NCBI GenBank assembly: GCA_002842985.1
Contig: PHEQ01000023.1
Span: forward strand, 1 to 43,370
From: Alphaproteobacteria bacterium HGW-Alphaproteobacteria-1
GTDB lineage: Bacteria > Pseudomonadota > Alphaproteobacteria > Rhodobacterales > Rhodobacteraceae
DNA length: 43,370 bases
Direction: 5' to 3'
The notes under the pieces: generated by a model
The model's input: the letters and a program-made list of their open reading frames with translations, nothing else
What the model was told of the DNA's origin: nothing
Database searches by the model: none
Program-made: the position numbers and the translations under genes
Shown here: positions 1-8,845 of the stretch, in pieces
Numbering within the stretch: the stretch's first letter is position 1
Layout of the letters: each line of letters begins with the position of its first letter

Positions 1-168
1 GCGGGCCGCGATGTCCCCTTTTCCACCCATTCTGATGCGCGGAGCGCCGAATCTGCGCTACATCCCCGCTGTGGCGGTTGATTGGTGCGAGGAATCTGGT
101 TTGATAGACTCAGCGTCATCTCGTTCGGGATGGCGGTTGACACAATGAATGACTCTGGGAGGAGCAAC

Positions 169-1143
169 ATGACCTACCGCTTTATCGCGGCCCTTGCGGC
201 CGCTGCTACCTTGTCGCTTGGCACGGCCTCGATGGCGCAGGACAAGGCCGGCTGGCCCAACAGCCTCACCATCGGCACGGCAAGCCAGGGCGGCACCTAT
301 TTCGTCTATGGCAACGGTTTCGCCAGCTTCATATCGGAATCACTCGGTATCGCTGCCAGCGGTGAAGTGACCGGCGGCCCGGTGCAGAACGTGACCCTGG
401 TCGAGACCGGTGATCACCTCATGGGTCAGGTGACGATGGGCCCCGCCTATGATGCGTGGAACGGCAAGTCGGAACTCGCGCCGGGACTGGAGCACCGCTC
501 GATCCGCGCGCTCTTCCCGATGTATCAGACCCCGTTCCAGGTGATTGCGCTGCGCTCGTCGGGCATCACCTCGGTGTCGGATCTGGCAGGCAAGCGCGTC
601 GGCGTCGGCCCGGCCGGCGGCACGCCCGGCACCTACTGGCCGCAGTTCCTCGAGGCGCTTGGCGTTCAGGCGACGGTCTCGAATGCGGGTGCCTCGGATT
701 CCGCAGGCCAGTTGCAGGACGGCTTGATCGACGCCTTTGCCTTTGCGGCGGGTGTGCCGATTTCGGCCTTCGCGGAACTGGCGGCAAGTCAGGACGTGGT
801 GATGTTCGGCTTTAACGACGCGGAATTGCCCAAGATCAAGGAAGCATTCCCGGCCTTCGCCCCGCTCAACATCAAGGCGGGCACCTATGCCGGGCATGAC
901 TACGATCAGAACACGGTCGCGATGTGGAACTTCACCATCGCGCACGAGGACATGCCCGAAACCCTCGCCTACGAGATTACGAAGCTTGCCATGGATAATC
1001 CCGAGCGCATGGTCCAGATCCACGCCGCCGCCCGCGAGACGCTGGTCGAGAACTGGGACAAGAACACCTTCATGCCGTTCCATCCCGGTGCCGTGCGGTA
1101 TTTCGAGGAAAAGGGCATCACCATCCCCGACAACCTGCGCTGA
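169..1143 (+). CDS. TAXI-family TRAP transporter solute-binding protein
   Basis: Periplasmic substrate-binding component of a tripartite ATP-independent (TRAP) importer of the TAXI subfamily. The protein has 324 residues. An N-terminal signal peptide ends near ASMAQ (about residue 24), and the mature part opens with LTIGTASQGGTYFVYG, the typical TAXI start. VGVGPAGGTPGTYWP lies mid-protein. I chose ATG 169 because GGGAGGAG sits a few bases upstream and the signal peptide follows directly; an in-frame start at 82 would add 29 residues in front of the signal peptide. The fused permease follows 97 bases downstream in the same direction, so the two form one transporter. TAXI proteins are often annotated for glutamate-like or other organic anions, but nothing here fixes the ligand. 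Confidence 0.9.
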   Translation: MTYRFIAALAAAATLSLGTASMAQDKAGWPNSLTIGTASQGGTYFVYGNGFASFISESLGIAASGEVTGGPVQNVTLVETGDHLMGQVTMGPAYDAWNGKSELAPGLEHRSIRALFPMYQTPFQVIALRSSGITSVSDLAGKRVGVGPAGGTPGTYWPQFLEALGVQATVSNAGASDSAGQLQDGLIDAFAFAAGVPISAFAELAASQDVVMFGFNDAELPKIKEAFPAFAPLNIKAGTYAGHDYDQNTVAMWNFTIAHEDMPETLAYEITKLAMDNPERMVQIHAAARETLVENWDKNTFMPFHPGAVRYFEEKGITIPDNLR

Positions 1144-1174
1144 TCGCGACGGAAATCACACGGGCGGGCCCTGG

Positions 1175-1212
1175 GCCTGCCCCTGCCTGCTCCGGTGCGT
1201 GCCGGGGCAGGC
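1175..1212 (+). other. Intercistronic stem-loop between TRAP binding protein and permease
   Basis: A perfect 9-bp inverted repeat (GCCTGCCCC at 1175-1183 and GGGGCAGGC at 1204-1212) with a 20-base loop sits between the binding-protein stop and the permease ribosome-binding site. No U-run follows. It could be a partial attenuator or an mRNA-protecting hairpin that keeps binding-protein expression above permease expression; this role is inferred. Confidence 0.45.
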
Positions 1213-1240
1213 GAGCTTGAGGGTGGAGGAGACCTGAACC

Positions 1241-3463
1241 ATGACCGCGCAATCCGCAAGACCGGCGGCGACGCCCTCACCGGTGCCAGACGCCATCGCC
1301 GATGGGGTCGATGCCGAGATCTTCACCGCGAACCAGCGCAAGCCGCTTGGCCAACTTGGTCTGATCGCGGCGATCCTGTGCATCCTCTATACGGTGTTTC
1401 ATGTCGGCGTGATGAACGGCCTGCATGACCGTATCACCGATTTTCTGGGCCTGAACTCTGTCGATCTGACGGAGCCATGGCGCTATCGGCTGATCCATGT
1501 GGGCGGCGGTCTGGCGCTGGGATTTTTGCTCTATTCCTCCACGCTCTTCTCCGAAGACCGGCCCGGACAGGCCGATCCGCGCCGGATGCTGGCGATCCTG
1601 CCCGGTGCCCTGGCCGTTACCCTTTCCTTCGCGCAGGTTCTGCTTTTCTGGCTCACGGGGCAAGGGGTGGATCAGGCCGCTGGGGCCGATACGGCTGTCT
1701 GGACGTTCGGCCTGCCGCTTGTCGCGGGCAGTGTCTGGCTCATCGTGGTGGGCTGGTTCTGGCCTGACCGGCGACGCGGACAGTTCGACATGGCAGACCT
1801 CTTTCTTGCGCTCGCCGCGATCACGGTGGCGATGTATCTGATCTTTCACGCGCCGTTCCTGCGGCTGCGGGCGGGGACCGGGCTGGCGAAACAGGCGGAC
1901 ATGTATGCAGCCCTTGCCGGTACGGTGCTGATCCTCGAATTGACCCGCAGGCTTGCGGGGCTGGCGCTGGTGGTGATTGCCGGGATTTTCGTGCTCTATG
2001 CCTTTGTAGGACCCTGGCTGCCGGGCATCCTGCAACATCGCGGTTACACGATGACGCGGTTCTTCAGCTATGTTTACACCGATCAGGGCATCCTCGGGCC
2101 GACGACGGCGATTTCCTCCACCTACATCATCCTGTTCGTGACCTTCGCGGCCTTTCTTCAGGCAAGTCGCGTGGGTGAGTATTTCGTCAACTTCGCCTTC
2201 GCGGTCGCGGGCGGGGCGCGGGGCGGCCCGGCCAAGGTGGCGATCTTTTCCTCGGGGCTGATGGGGATGATCAACGGCACGTCGGCGGGCAATGTGGTGT
2301 CCACCGGATCGCTGACGATCCCGCTGATGAAGAAGGTCGGCTACAAGCCCCAGACCGCCGCCAGCGTCGAGGCCGCCGCCTCCTCGGGCGGGCAGATCCT
2401 GCCGCCGATCATGGGGGCGGGTGCCTTCATCATGTCCGAGATCACAGGCATTCCCTATTCCGAGATTGTTACCGCCGCGATCATCCCGGCGCTTCTGTAT
2501 TTCGCGTCGATCTATTTCAACGTCGATCTCAACGCGCTGAAGTACGGCATGAAGGGCCTGCCCCGGTCCGAATTGCCGCGCTTTGACCGGCTGGCGCGGC
2601 AGGCGTTCCTGTTCCTGCCGATCTTCATCCTGATCGGCGCGCTGTTCGCGGGCTATTCGGTGATCCGCGCGGGCACTTACGGGATGGCGGCGGCGGCTGT
2701 CGTGTCGTGGCTGACGCCCTACCGGATGGGGCCAAGACAGATCCTCTATGCCTTCGAGATCGCGGCCAAGATGACGCTTCAGCTTGTCGCGGTCTGCGCG
2801 GCGGCCGGGGTCATTGTCGGGGTCATCGCACTGACCGGGATCGGGACGCGGTTTTCCTCGCTGCTGCTGGGGATGGCGGATCAGAACCAGGCGATCGCGC
2901 TCTTCTTTGCGATGGTCGTCTCGATCATCCTCGGCATGGGCATGCCCACCACCGCCGCCTATGCCGTGGCCGCGAGCGTGATCGGCCCCGGCCTTGTGCA
3001 GATGGGCATTCCGCCGCTGACCGCGCATTTCTTCATCTTCTACTATGCGGTGATGTCGGCAATTACCCCGCCTGTGGCGCTTGCCGCCTATGCGGGTGCG
3101 GCCATCGCGCAGTCGGACCCGATGAAGACCAGCGTTGAAAGCTTTCGCATCGGGCTTGCCGCCTTCGTGGTGCCGTTCATGTTCTTTTCCTCGCCCGCGC
3201 TGTTGATGGACGGTAGCTGGCTTGAGATCATCCATGTGGTGATCTCGGCCTCGCTTGGCATATTCATGCTGTCGGCGTCGGTGCAGGGCTGGTTCTTCGG
3301 TCTCTTGGCGTGGCCGCTGCGGATCGTTCTGCTGGTTGCGGCGCTGTCGATGATCGCCCAAGGGTGGTTCACCGACTTCATCGGACTGGGCACGGCGATG
3401 GCGGTCTGGTTGTTCCAGAAACGCATGGTCAATCCCCAGACCGTCATCCGCGGCTCGGATTGA
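1241..3463 (+). CDS. TRAP transporter fused permease (small plus large membrane subunits)
   Basis: Inner-membrane permease of the TAXI-TRAP system, 740 residues, combining the DctQ-like 4-helix and DctM-like 12-helix subunits in one chain, as is usual for TAXI systems. Dense hydrophobic helices begin near residue 35 and run to the C-terminus. The DctM core has characteristic stretches such as SGLMGMINGTSAGNVVSTGS, the glycine-rich SSGGQILPPIMGAGAF and GMGMPTTAAY. It uses an ion gradient to import the ligand delivered by the upstream binding protein. A ribosome-binding site GGAGGAGA lies about 10 bases before ATG 1241. A strong bidirectional terminator follows the gene. Confidence 0.92.
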   Translation: MTAQSARPAATPSPVPDAIADGVDAEIFTANQRKPLGQLGLIAAILCILYTVFHVGVMNGLHDRITDFLGLNSVDLTEPWRYRLIHVGGGLALGFLLYSSTLFSEDRPGQADPRRMLAILPGALAVTLSFAQVLLFWLTGQGVDQAAGADTAVWTFGLPLVAGSVWLIVVGWFWPDRRRGQFDMADLFLALAAITVAMYLIFHAPFLRLRAGTGLAKQADMYAALAGTVLILELTRRLAGLALVVIAGIFVLYAFVGPWLPGILQHRGYTMTRFFSYVYTDQGILGPTTAISSTYIILFVTFAAFLQASRVGEYFVNFAFAVAGGARGGPAKVAIFSSGLMGMINGTSAGNVVSTGSLTIPLMKKVGYKPQTAASVEAAASSGGQILPPIMGAGAFIMSEITGIPYSEIVTAAIIPALLYFASIYFNVDLNALKYGMKGLPRSELPRFDRLARQAFLFLPIFILIGALFAGYSVIRAGTYGMAAAAVVSWLTPYRMGPRQILYAFEIAAKMTLQLVAVCAAAGVIVGVIALTGIGTRFSSLLLGMADQNQAIALFFAMVVSIILGMGMPTTAAYAVAASVIGPGLVQMGIPPLTAHFFIFYYAVMSAITPPVALAAYAGAAIAQSDPMKTSVESFRIGLAAFVVPFMFFSSPALLMDGSWLEIIHVVISASLGIFMLSASVQGWFFGLLAWPLRIVLLVAALSMIAQGWFTDFIGLGTAMAVWLFQKRMVNPQTVIRGSD

Positions 3464-3470
3464 CAGGGGA

Positions 3471-3513
3471 GCGGGGTGCGCGGGTTCCGGTTGGTCCAGA
3501 ACCCGCGCCCCGC
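3471..3513. terminator. Bidirectional hairpin terminator between TRAP operon and peroxiredoxin
   Basis: Arms 3471-3487 and 3499-3513 pair over 15 bp (GCGGGG, then a 2-base bulge, then CGCGGGTTC, against GAACCCGCGCCCCGC) around an 11-base loop. It lies in the short gap between convergent genes, so it can end transcription from both sides. There is no long U-tract. Confidence 0.6.
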
Positions 3514-3526
3514 CACCCGGCGCCGT

Positions 3527-4180
3527 CTATCCCGGCAGTTTGACGCGGCGCAGATACGGCAGGTCCGCGTCGAAGCTGCCGAATTTCACGCGCGCGGCCT
3601 CGTCATTTACCGACGGTGGCACGATCACGTCCTGCCCGATGGTCCAGTCGGCGGGCGTGGCCACGCCGTGCTTCGCCGTGGTCTGAAGCGCGTCGAGCGC
3701 GCGCAGCACTTCGGCAAAATTGCGCCCCACGGTCATCGGGTAGGTCATCGAGAGTTTCAACTGCTTGTCCGGCCCGATGATGAAGACCGAACGCACCGTC
3801 GCGCTGTCCGCAGGGGTGCGCCCGTCGGGCAGATAAGCCTCGGCGGGCAGCATGTCGAAGGCCTTCGACACGGCCAGCCCGTCATCGGCGATGATCGGGA
3901 ATTTCGGGGCGGCGCCGCCGACCTTTTCGATATCGCCTTTCCATTTGCGATGATCCTCGACGCCATCCACCGAGACGCCGATCACCTTGGTGCCGCGTTT
4001 CTCCCACTCATCGGCAAGCCGCGCGACGGCACCGAATTCGGTCGTGCAAACGGGGGTGAAATCCTTGGGATGCGAGAAGAGAATCGCCCAAGAGTCGCCA
4101 ATCCAGTCATGCAGGGAAAATGTCCCGAGATCGGTCTCGACAGTCAGATCGGGGATCGTGTCGTTGATGCGAAGTGCCAT
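3527..4180 (-). CDS. 1-Cys peroxiredoxin (Prx6 family)
   Basis: Thiol peroxidase that reduces hydrogen peroxide and alkyl hydroperoxides in the cytoplasm. The 217-residue length fits the Prx6/AhpC-TSA C-terminal-extended group. The peroxidatic cysteine is Cys45 in PVCTTEF, with His37 and Pro38 in SHPKDFTP as in Prx6. It is the only cysteine in the protein, so this is a true 1-Cys enzyme needing an external reductant. The start at 4180 has a strong AAAGGAGG ribosome-binding site. It is divergent from an aldehyde dehydrogenase, and a perfect palindrome overlaps its likely -10 box, which suggests a dedicated repressor. Confidence 0.93.
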   Translation of the reverse strand: MALRINDTIPDLTVETDLGTFSLHDWIGDSWAILFSHPKDFTPVCTTEFGAVARLADEWEKRGTKVIGVSVDGVEDHRKWKGDIEKVGGAAPKFPIIADDGLAVSKAFDMLPAEAYLPDGRTPADSATVRSVFIIGPDKQLKLSMTYPMTVGRNFAEVLRALDALQTTAKHGVATPADWTIGQDVIVPPSVNDEAARVKFGSFDADLPYLRRVKLPG

Positions 4181-4208
4181 GATAGCCTCCTTTGAAGGTG
4201 GGTGCGGG

Positions 4209-4224
4209 TAATTTGATCAAATTA
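4209..4224. promoter_or_regulatory. Perfect 16-bp palindrome, candidate operator
   Basis: TAATTTGATCAAATTA is a perfect inverted repeat in the divergent gap between the peroxiredoxin and aldehyde dehydrogenase genes. It is an AT-rich island in GC-rich DNA and overlaps the candidate peroxiredoxin -10 box. It is not an FNR site, since the half-sites are adjacent rather than separated by four bases. The binding protein is unknown. Confidence 0.55.
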
Positions 4225-4250
4225 TACGCCAAGCCGACTCATCCTGTCTT
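4221..4250 (-). promoter_or_regulatory. Candidate promoter of the peroxiredoxin gene
   Basis: On the minus strand, AAGACA (4250-4245) is followed after 18 bases by a perfect TATAAT (4226-4221). It points towards the peroxiredoxin start at 4180. The -10 box overlaps the palindrome at 4209-4224, so an operator-bound repressor would block it. Confidence 0.5.
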
Positions 4251-4302
4251 GCGGCGCGCCCGAACGGCTGACAGAGTGCCGCCAAATCCACGGAGGTCAA
4301 CC

Positions 4303-5745
4303 ATGATCGAGAGAAAGAGCTTCTATATTGACGGTGCCTGGCAGAAGGCCATTTCCGGGCGCGATCACGCCGTTATCAATCCCTCCACCGAAGAGCCCTG
4401 CGCGGTCATCGCGCTTGGCGGGCAGGCCGATACAGATGCCGCCGTGGCTGCGGCAAAGGCCGCCTTTCCGGCATGGATGGCCACCCCGCCCGAGGAACGG
4501 ATCGCCCATGTCGAACAGATCCTGAAGGTCTACGAGGCCCGCGCCGAGGATCTGGCACAGGCCACCAGCATGGAAATGGGCGCGCCCATCGACATGGCCC
4601 GCCAGCAACAGGTGCCCTCGGGGACCTGGCACATCACCAATTTCCTCAAGGCCGCGCGTGAATTCCCCTTCGACGCACCGCTCGGTGATCATGCCCCCAA
4701 TGACCGCATCATCCACGAGGCAGTGGGCGTGGTGGGCATGATCACGCCCTGGAACTGGCCGCAGAACCAGATCACCCTCAAGGTGATTGCAGGGCTGATC
4801 GCGGGCTGCACCATGGTGCTCAAGCCAAGCGAGGAATCGCCGCTCAATGCGCTGATCTTCGCCGAGATCATCCATGAGGCGGGCCTGCCCAAGGGCGTGT
4901 TCAACCTCGTCAACGGCGACGGCCCCGGCGTGGGCAGCCAGCTTTCGGCGCATCCCGATGTGGATATGATCAGTTTCACCGGCTCCTCGCGGGCGGGCAA
5001 ACTCATCTCCAAGGCCGCCGCCGAAACGCTCAAGCGCGTCAGCCTCGAGCTGGGCGGCAAGGGCGCGAACCTGATTTTCGCAGATGCCGATGACAAGGCC
5101 GTCAAGCGCGGCGTGATCCATTGCATGAACAACACCGGCCAGTCCTGCAACGCCCCCACGCGGATGCTGGTTGAGCGGTCGCGCTACGCGCAGGCGGTGG
5201 AAGAGGCGGCCGAGGTTGCCGCGTCGATCACGGTCGGCCCCGCCCACGAGGAGGGCCGCCATATCGGCCCGGTCGTGAACGAGGCGCAGTTCAACAAGAT
5301 CCAGGGGCTGATCCAGCAAGGCATCGACGAAGGCGCGCGGCTGGTGGCGGGGGGCTTGGGCCGTCCCGACGGCCTCAATCGCGGTTTCTTCGTGCGGCCC
5401 ACGGTCTTTGCCGATGTCACCAACGAGATGACCATCGCGCGCGAAGAGATCTTTGGCCCCGTGCTCTCGATCATTCCGTTTGAGACCGAGGAAGAGGGGC
5501 TGGCCATCGCCAATGACACGCCTTACGGCCTCACGAACTATGTCCAGACCGGCGATCCGGCGCGGGCCAACCGGCTTGCACGGGTCTTGCGCTCGGGCAT
5601 GGTCGAGATGAACGGCAAATCGCGCAGCGCGGGATCGCCCTTTGGCGGGATGAAGCAATCGGGCCACGGGCGCGAGGGCGGCAGATGGGGCATCGAGGAT
5701 TTCCTCGAGGTCAAGGCCGTTTCGGGCTGGACGCCCGGAGTCTGA
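4303..5745 (+). CDS. NAD(P)-dependent aldehyde dehydrogenase family protein
   Basis: Oxidises an aldehyde to the carboxylic acid with NAD(P)+. The 480-residue length is standard for the ALDH superfamily. Visible motifs are the Rossmann-region TPWNWPQNQ, FTGSSRAGK, the general base Glu249 in SLELGGKG, and the nucleophile Cys282 in NTGQSCNAPTR. EEIFGPVLSIIPF and the C-terminal SPFGGMKQSGHGREGG are also typical. I chose ATG 4303 because CGGAGG precedes it by a few bases; an upstream in-frame start at 4192 adds 37 residues that do not look like ALDH. The N-x-GQ-x-C-x-APTRM pattern resembles CddD-like ALDHs, but the substrate is not determined. It is divergent from the peroxiredoxin, which hints at a role in oxidative or carbonyl stress. 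Confidence 0.92.
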   Translation: MIERKSFYIDGAWQKAISGRDHAVINPSTEEPCAVIALGGQADTDAAVAAAKAAFPAWMATPPEERIAHVEQILKVYEARAEDLAQATSMEMGAPIDMARQQQVPSGTWHITNFLKAAREFPFDAPLGDHAPNDRIIHEAVGVVGMITPWNWPQNQITLKVIAGLIAGCTMVLKPSEESPLNALIFAEIIHEAGLPKGVFNLVNGDGPGVGSQLSAHPDVDMISFTGSSRAGKLISKAAAETLKRVSLELGGKGANLIFADADDKAVKRGVIHCMNNTGQSCNAPTRMLVERSRYAQAVEEAAEVAASITVGPAHEEGRHIGPVVNEAQFNKIQGLIQQGIDEGARLVAGGLGRPDGLNRGFFVRPTVFADVTNEMTIAREEIFGPVLSIIPFETEEEGLAIANDTPYGLTNYVQTGDPARANRLARVLRSGMVEMNGKSRSAGSPFGGMKQSGHGREGGRWGIEDFLEVKAVSGWTPGV

Positions 5746-5763
5746 CCAGGCGCCTGAACTGCC

Positions 5764-6408
5764 TCAGAACGGCGCGGGGACGCGAAACCGCATCCCGCGC
5801 CCACCATCGGGGTGGCGCAGACGCAATTCCTCGGAATGCAGCATCAGGCGCGGGTGATCGCGCGCGACACCTGTGGCATAGAACGGATCGCCCAGGATCG
5901 GGTGCCCGAGCGCCAGCATATGCACGCGCAACTGATGGCTGCGCCCGGTCTTGGGGCTAAGGCGCACCCGGCTTTCCTCGTCGCCCGCGCGCAGCACGCG
6001 CCAGTCGGTCTGCGCCGGGCGCCCGGTCTCGTGGCACACCATCTGCCGGGGCCGGTTGGGCCAGTCGACAATGAGTGGCAGATCGACCGTGCCCTGCGCC
6101 GGTTCCAGCCGTCCCGCGACACGCGCCACATAGGTCTTTTGCACCTGCCGCTTTTCGAATTGCAGGCCAAGATGGCGCTGCGCATGGGGGCTGAGCGCAA
6201 AGACCATCACCCCCGACGTATCGCGGTCGAGCCGGTGCACCAGAAGCGCGGTCGGAAATGCCTCCACAATACGGGCAAGCAGGCAATCGGCCAGATCCGC
6301 CCCCTTGCCCGGCACGCTGAGCAGGCCCGAGGGCTTGTTCACCACGATGATCTCGTGATCGTCATGGAGGATATCGAGCGGCGTGTCGGGCGGTGCGTAT
6401 TCGGTCAT
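5764..6408 (-). CDS. rluA: RluA-family 23S rRNA/tRNA pseudouridine synthase
   Basis: Isomerises uridine to pseudouridine in structured RNA. The 214-residue protein lacks an S4 domain, like E. coli RluA (about 219 residues), which modifies 23S rRNA and tRNA. The catalytic aspartate is Asp61 in HRLDRDTSG, with NKPSGLLSVPG before it and KTGRSHQLRVHM plus GHPILGDPFY after it. The frame is open far upstream, but RluA similarity begins at MTEYAPPDTPLDILHDD, so I used ATG 6408. It lies 49 bases downstream of the SDR gene on the same strand and is probably co-transcribed with it. Assignment to RluA rather than another short RluA paralogue rests on length and motifs. Confidence 0.85.
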   Translation of the reverse strand: MTEYAPPDTPLDILHDDHEIIVVNKPSGLLSVPGKGADLADCLLARIVEAFPTALLVHRLDRDTSGVMVFALSPHAQRHLGLQFEKRQVQKTYVARVAGRLEPAQGTVDLPLIVDWPNRPRQMVCHETGRPAQTDWRVLRAGDEESRVRLSPKTGRSHQLRVHMLALGHPILGDPFYATGVARDHPRLMLHSEELRLRHPDGGRGMRFRVPAPF

Positions 6409-6457
6409 GGCCGCCGCATACACGATGGCTCGCGCGGGGACCATGCCGCGCGACAAC

Positions 6458-7180
6458 TCATACGTGTTGCGCGCCGTTGATCTCGATCTCGGTGCCGGAG
6501 ATGTAGGATGACGGTTCGGTGCACAGGAAATAGATCGTGTCGGCCACCTCGGAGGGCTCGCCCAGACGCCGCATCGGGATGGAGCCGACGAGTTCCTCGG
6601 TCCCCGGTGACAAAATGTCGGTGCGGATCTCGCCTGGTGCAATGGCGTTGACGCGCACGCCCAGGGGGCCGAAGTCATGCGCCATCTCGCGGGTAAGCGC
6701 GGCCAGCGCCGCCTTGGACGTGGCATAGGCTGCGCCCGCAAAGGGATGCACGCGCCCGCCCGCGATGGAGGTGACATTGACCACCGCGCCCTTCGCCGCC
6801 GCCAACTCGTTCTTGAGAGAACGCGCCAGCACCACCGAGGCGAAGAAATTGACGTGGAACACCTGACCCCAGGTGCGCAGGTCGGTGGTGAGCGTATCGA
6901 GCCGCTCGCCATTCGGCCCCTTGGGCGAGATGCCCGCATTGTTCACCAGCGCGTCGAGGCGCTTGCCGATCATGCCCCGGATCACCTCGACCTTCTCGAT
7001 CACATCGCTGGGGCTGGCAAGGTCGATCTGGACATGGTTCTGCGCCCCGCCGCCCCAGGGACATTCCGACGGAAAGGGATGGCGCGAACAGGTGATCACC
7101 TTCCACCCCTCGGCGTTGAAGCGGCGCACGGTGGCGTGTCCGATGCCCCGGCTTGCGCCGGTCAGAAGCAATGTGCGCAT
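6458..7180 (-). CDS. Short-chain dehydrogenase/reductase (SDR family oxidoreductase)
   Basis: Classical SDR of 240 residues. The cofactor motif TGASRGIG is at residues 7-14, followed by NNAG, the catalytic serine region NVTSIAGG, and YATSK (catalytic Tyr-x-x-x-Lys). The C-terminus [13 protein letters not shown] is typical. It probably reduces or oxidises a small hydroxy/keto substrate with NAD(P)(H); the substrate cannot be deduced. The frame continues open into the region opposite argB, but the family N-terminus begins at [14 protein letters not shown], so the start is ATG 7180. It is divergent from argB and upstream of rluA. Confidence 0.88.
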   Translation of the reverse strand: MRTLLLTGASRGIGHATVRRFNAEGWKVITCSRHPFPSECPWGGGAQNHVQIDLASPSDVIEKVEVIRGMIGKRLDALVNNAGISPKGPNGERLDTLTTDLRTWGQVFHVNFFASVVLARSLKNELAAAKGAVVNVTSIAGGRVHPFAGAAYATSKAALAALTREMAHDFGPLGVRVNAIAPGEIRTDILSPGTEELVGSIPMRRLGEPSEVADTIYFLCTEPSSYISGTEIEINGAQHV

Positions 7181-7243
7181 GGTGTGATCCCTTCGATCTC
7201 TGCCGATCCACCCTATCCCGGTCAGCGCCAAGTTCAACGCCCC

Positions 7244-7272
7244 TTGGCAGCTTTGCGCGCAGCCGCTAACAA
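7244..7272 (+). promoter_or_regulatory. Candidate sigma-70-type promoter for the argB operon
   Basis: TTGGCA at 7244-7249, a 17-base spacer, then TAACAA at 7267-7272. It lies 29-57 bases upstream of the argB start in the divergent SDR-argB gap. It agrees with the consensus in spacing and partly in sequence. Confidence 0.45.
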
Positions 7273-7300
7273 GAGGCTCATCGTCCCGCCGGAGACACTG

Positions 7301-8194
7301 ATGAAGGCCCGAGACATGAATCGCGATTGGATCGCCACCGCCCGCACCCTCTCCGAGGCGCTGCCCTATCTGCAACGCTACACCGGTGCGATTGTCGTCA
7401 TCAAGCTGGGCGGGCACGCCATGGGCAGCGACGAGGCGATGGAGGAGTTTGCCCGCGATGTGGTGCTGATGCAGCAGGTGGGCGTCAATCCGGTGATTGT
7501 GCATGGCGGCGGGCCGATGATCAACGACATGCTGGCGCGGCTCGACATCCGGTCGGAATTCGTGAACGGCAAGCGGGTGACCGATGCCGCCACGATGGAC
7601 GTGGTCGAGATGGTTCTTTCCGGCACGGTGAACAAGCGCATCGTGGCCGCGATCAACGGGCAGGGCGGGCGCGCGGTGGGTCTCTCGGGCAAGGATGCCC
7701 GCCTTGTCACCTGCACCCCCGCCAGCCCCGATCTGGGCCTTGTGGGCGAGCCGTCCGAGATCGACCCCAAGATCCTGCATACGCTCTTTGCCGCCGACAT
7801 GATCCCGGTGATCGCACCGCTTGGCGCGGGCGCGCAGGGTGAGACCTACAACATCAATGGCGACACGGCGGCAGGGGCGATCGCGGCGGCGCTCAAGGCC
7901 GACCGGCTGTTGTTGCTCACCGATATCGACGGGGTGCGCGATGCGTCCGGTCAGGTTGTCACCGAACTCAGCGCCGATCAGATCCGGCAGATGACCCGCG
8001 ATGGCGTGATCGCGGGCGGCATGATCCCAAAGACCGAGACGGCGCTTGCCGCGATCGAGGGCGGCGTGCGCGCCGTGGTCATCCTCGACGGGCGCGCGCC
8101 CAATGCGACGCTGCTGGAGCTCTTTACCGAGCACGGGGCGGGCTCGCTCATCCGCGGCAATCAGGGACCGCTCGTCAAGCGCGTCCCCGCCTGA
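7301..8194 (+). CDS. argB: Acetylglutamate kinase
   Basis: Second step of arginine biosynthesis: phosphorylates N-acetyl-L-glutamate to N-acetylglutamyl-5-phosphate with ATP. The 297-residue protein shows the amino acid kinase fold motifs: [11 protein letters not shown] near the N-terminus, [54 protein letters not shown] and the C-terminal [14 protein letters not shown]. The N-terminal helix before the core is typical of arginine-sensitive enzymes. The start ATG 7301 has GGAGA five bases upstream; MNRDW at 7316 is an alternative. It heads a four-gene unit whose next start codon directly follows its stop. Confidence 0.95.
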   Translation: MKARDMNRDWIATARTLSEALPYLQRYTGAIVVIKLGGHAMGSDEAMEEFARDVVLMQQVGVNPVIVHGGGPMINDMLARLDIRSEFVNGKRVTDAATMDVVEMVLSGTVNKRIVAAINGQGGRAVGLSGKDARLVTCTPASPDLGLVGEPSEIDPKILHTLFAADMIPVIAPLGAGAQGETYNINGDTAAGAIAAALKADRLLLLTDIDGVRDASGQVVTELSADQIRQMTRDGVIAGGMIPKTETALAAIEGGVRAVVILDGRAPNATLLELFTEHGAGSLIRGNQGPLVKRVPA

Positions 8195-8845
8195 ATGACG
8201 CGCGCGCCCGATCTTGCCATGATCGACGCGGCGGCGCGCGAGCATCATCTTGCGGTGTTCGGCGCGTTGGCCCTTCATCCGGATGAGGTGGCGGGGATGC
8301 AGAGCCTTGTCCTGCTGGGACCGCAGGAGCCGGGATTCTGGGCGCACTTCACCGCAACACCCGAATACCGCGACGGCGCGCGCGACCCGATGAACCGCTG
8401 GTCGGCGCGTGTCATCAGCGCGCTGGCCGAAACCCTTGATGCCTGCGCGCTTTTTCCCTTCACCGGGCCACCCTGGCAGCCCTTTACCGATTGGGCGCGG
8501 CGGTCGGGGCGGGCCTGGCCGTCACCGGTGGGCCTTTTTGTGCATGATGTGGCGGGGCTGATGGTATCCTATCGGGGGGCGCTCGCGTTTGCTCATGCGC
8601 TCGATCTGCCGCCCGCGATGCCCGCGCCCTGTGAGACCTGTGCCGGTCAGCCCTGCCGGTCGGCCTGTCCGGTGGGTGCGCTCGACCCCGGTGCCTATGA
8701 CGTGACCGCCTGCAAGGCCGATCTCGACCGCCCCGGCAATGACTGCCGCGCACGCGGCTGCGCGGTGCGGCGCGCCTGCCCGGTCAGCCGGGACTATGGG
8801 CGGCAGGAGGCGCAATCGGCCTTTCACATGGGGTATTTCCAGTGA
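8195..8845 (+). CDS. Ferredoxin-like 4Fe-4S-binding protein
   Basis: Protein of 216 residues with no assigned reaction. The N-terminal 140 residues have no motif I recognise beyond FPFTGPPWQPF. The C-terminal part has two cysteine clusters: CETCAGQPCRSACPVGAL, close to a 4Fe-4S CxxCxxxxCxxxCP pattern and reminiscent of the tail of QueG-type epoxyqueuosine reductase, and a second Cys set ending CAVRRACPVS. It may be an electron-transfer or redox-sensing protein. Its ATG follows the argB TGA with no gap, and its end overlaps the next gene by 4 bases, so translation of all three is coupled. Confidence 0.75.
   Translation: MTRAPDLAMIDAAAREHHLAVFGALALHPDEVAGMQSLVLLGPQEPGFWAHFTATPEYRDGARDPMNRWSARVISALAETLDACALFPFTGPPWQPFTDWARRSGRAWPSPVGLFVHDVAGLMVSYRGALAFAHALDLPPAMPAPCETCAGQPCRSACPVGALDPGAYDVTACKADLDRPGNDCRARGCAVRRACPVSRDYGRQEAQSAFHMGYFQ

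Noticed and set aside
1..168. Possible end of a gene, or start of a divergent gene, at the left edge
   Set aside because: Short open frames exist on both strands but are too short to recognise, and no ribosome-binding site is clear.
1277..3361. Long minus-strand open frame opposite the TRAP permease
   Set aside because: Arg/His/Gly-rich translation without any family similarity; an antisense artefact of high GC and strong codon bias in the real gene.
4209..4224. FNR-type site
   Set aside because: FNR sites need TTGAT and ATCAA separated by four bases; here the half-sites are directly adjacent.
6409..6939. Apparent N-terminal extension of the pseudouridine synthase frame into the SDR gene
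   Set aside because: The extension overlaps the SDR coding sequence in another frame and has no similarity to RluA proteins; the true start is near 6408.
7181..8347. Upstream extension of the SDR frame opposite argB
   Set aside because: The classical SDR N-terminus with TGASRGIG begins at 7180; the extension is antisense to argB.
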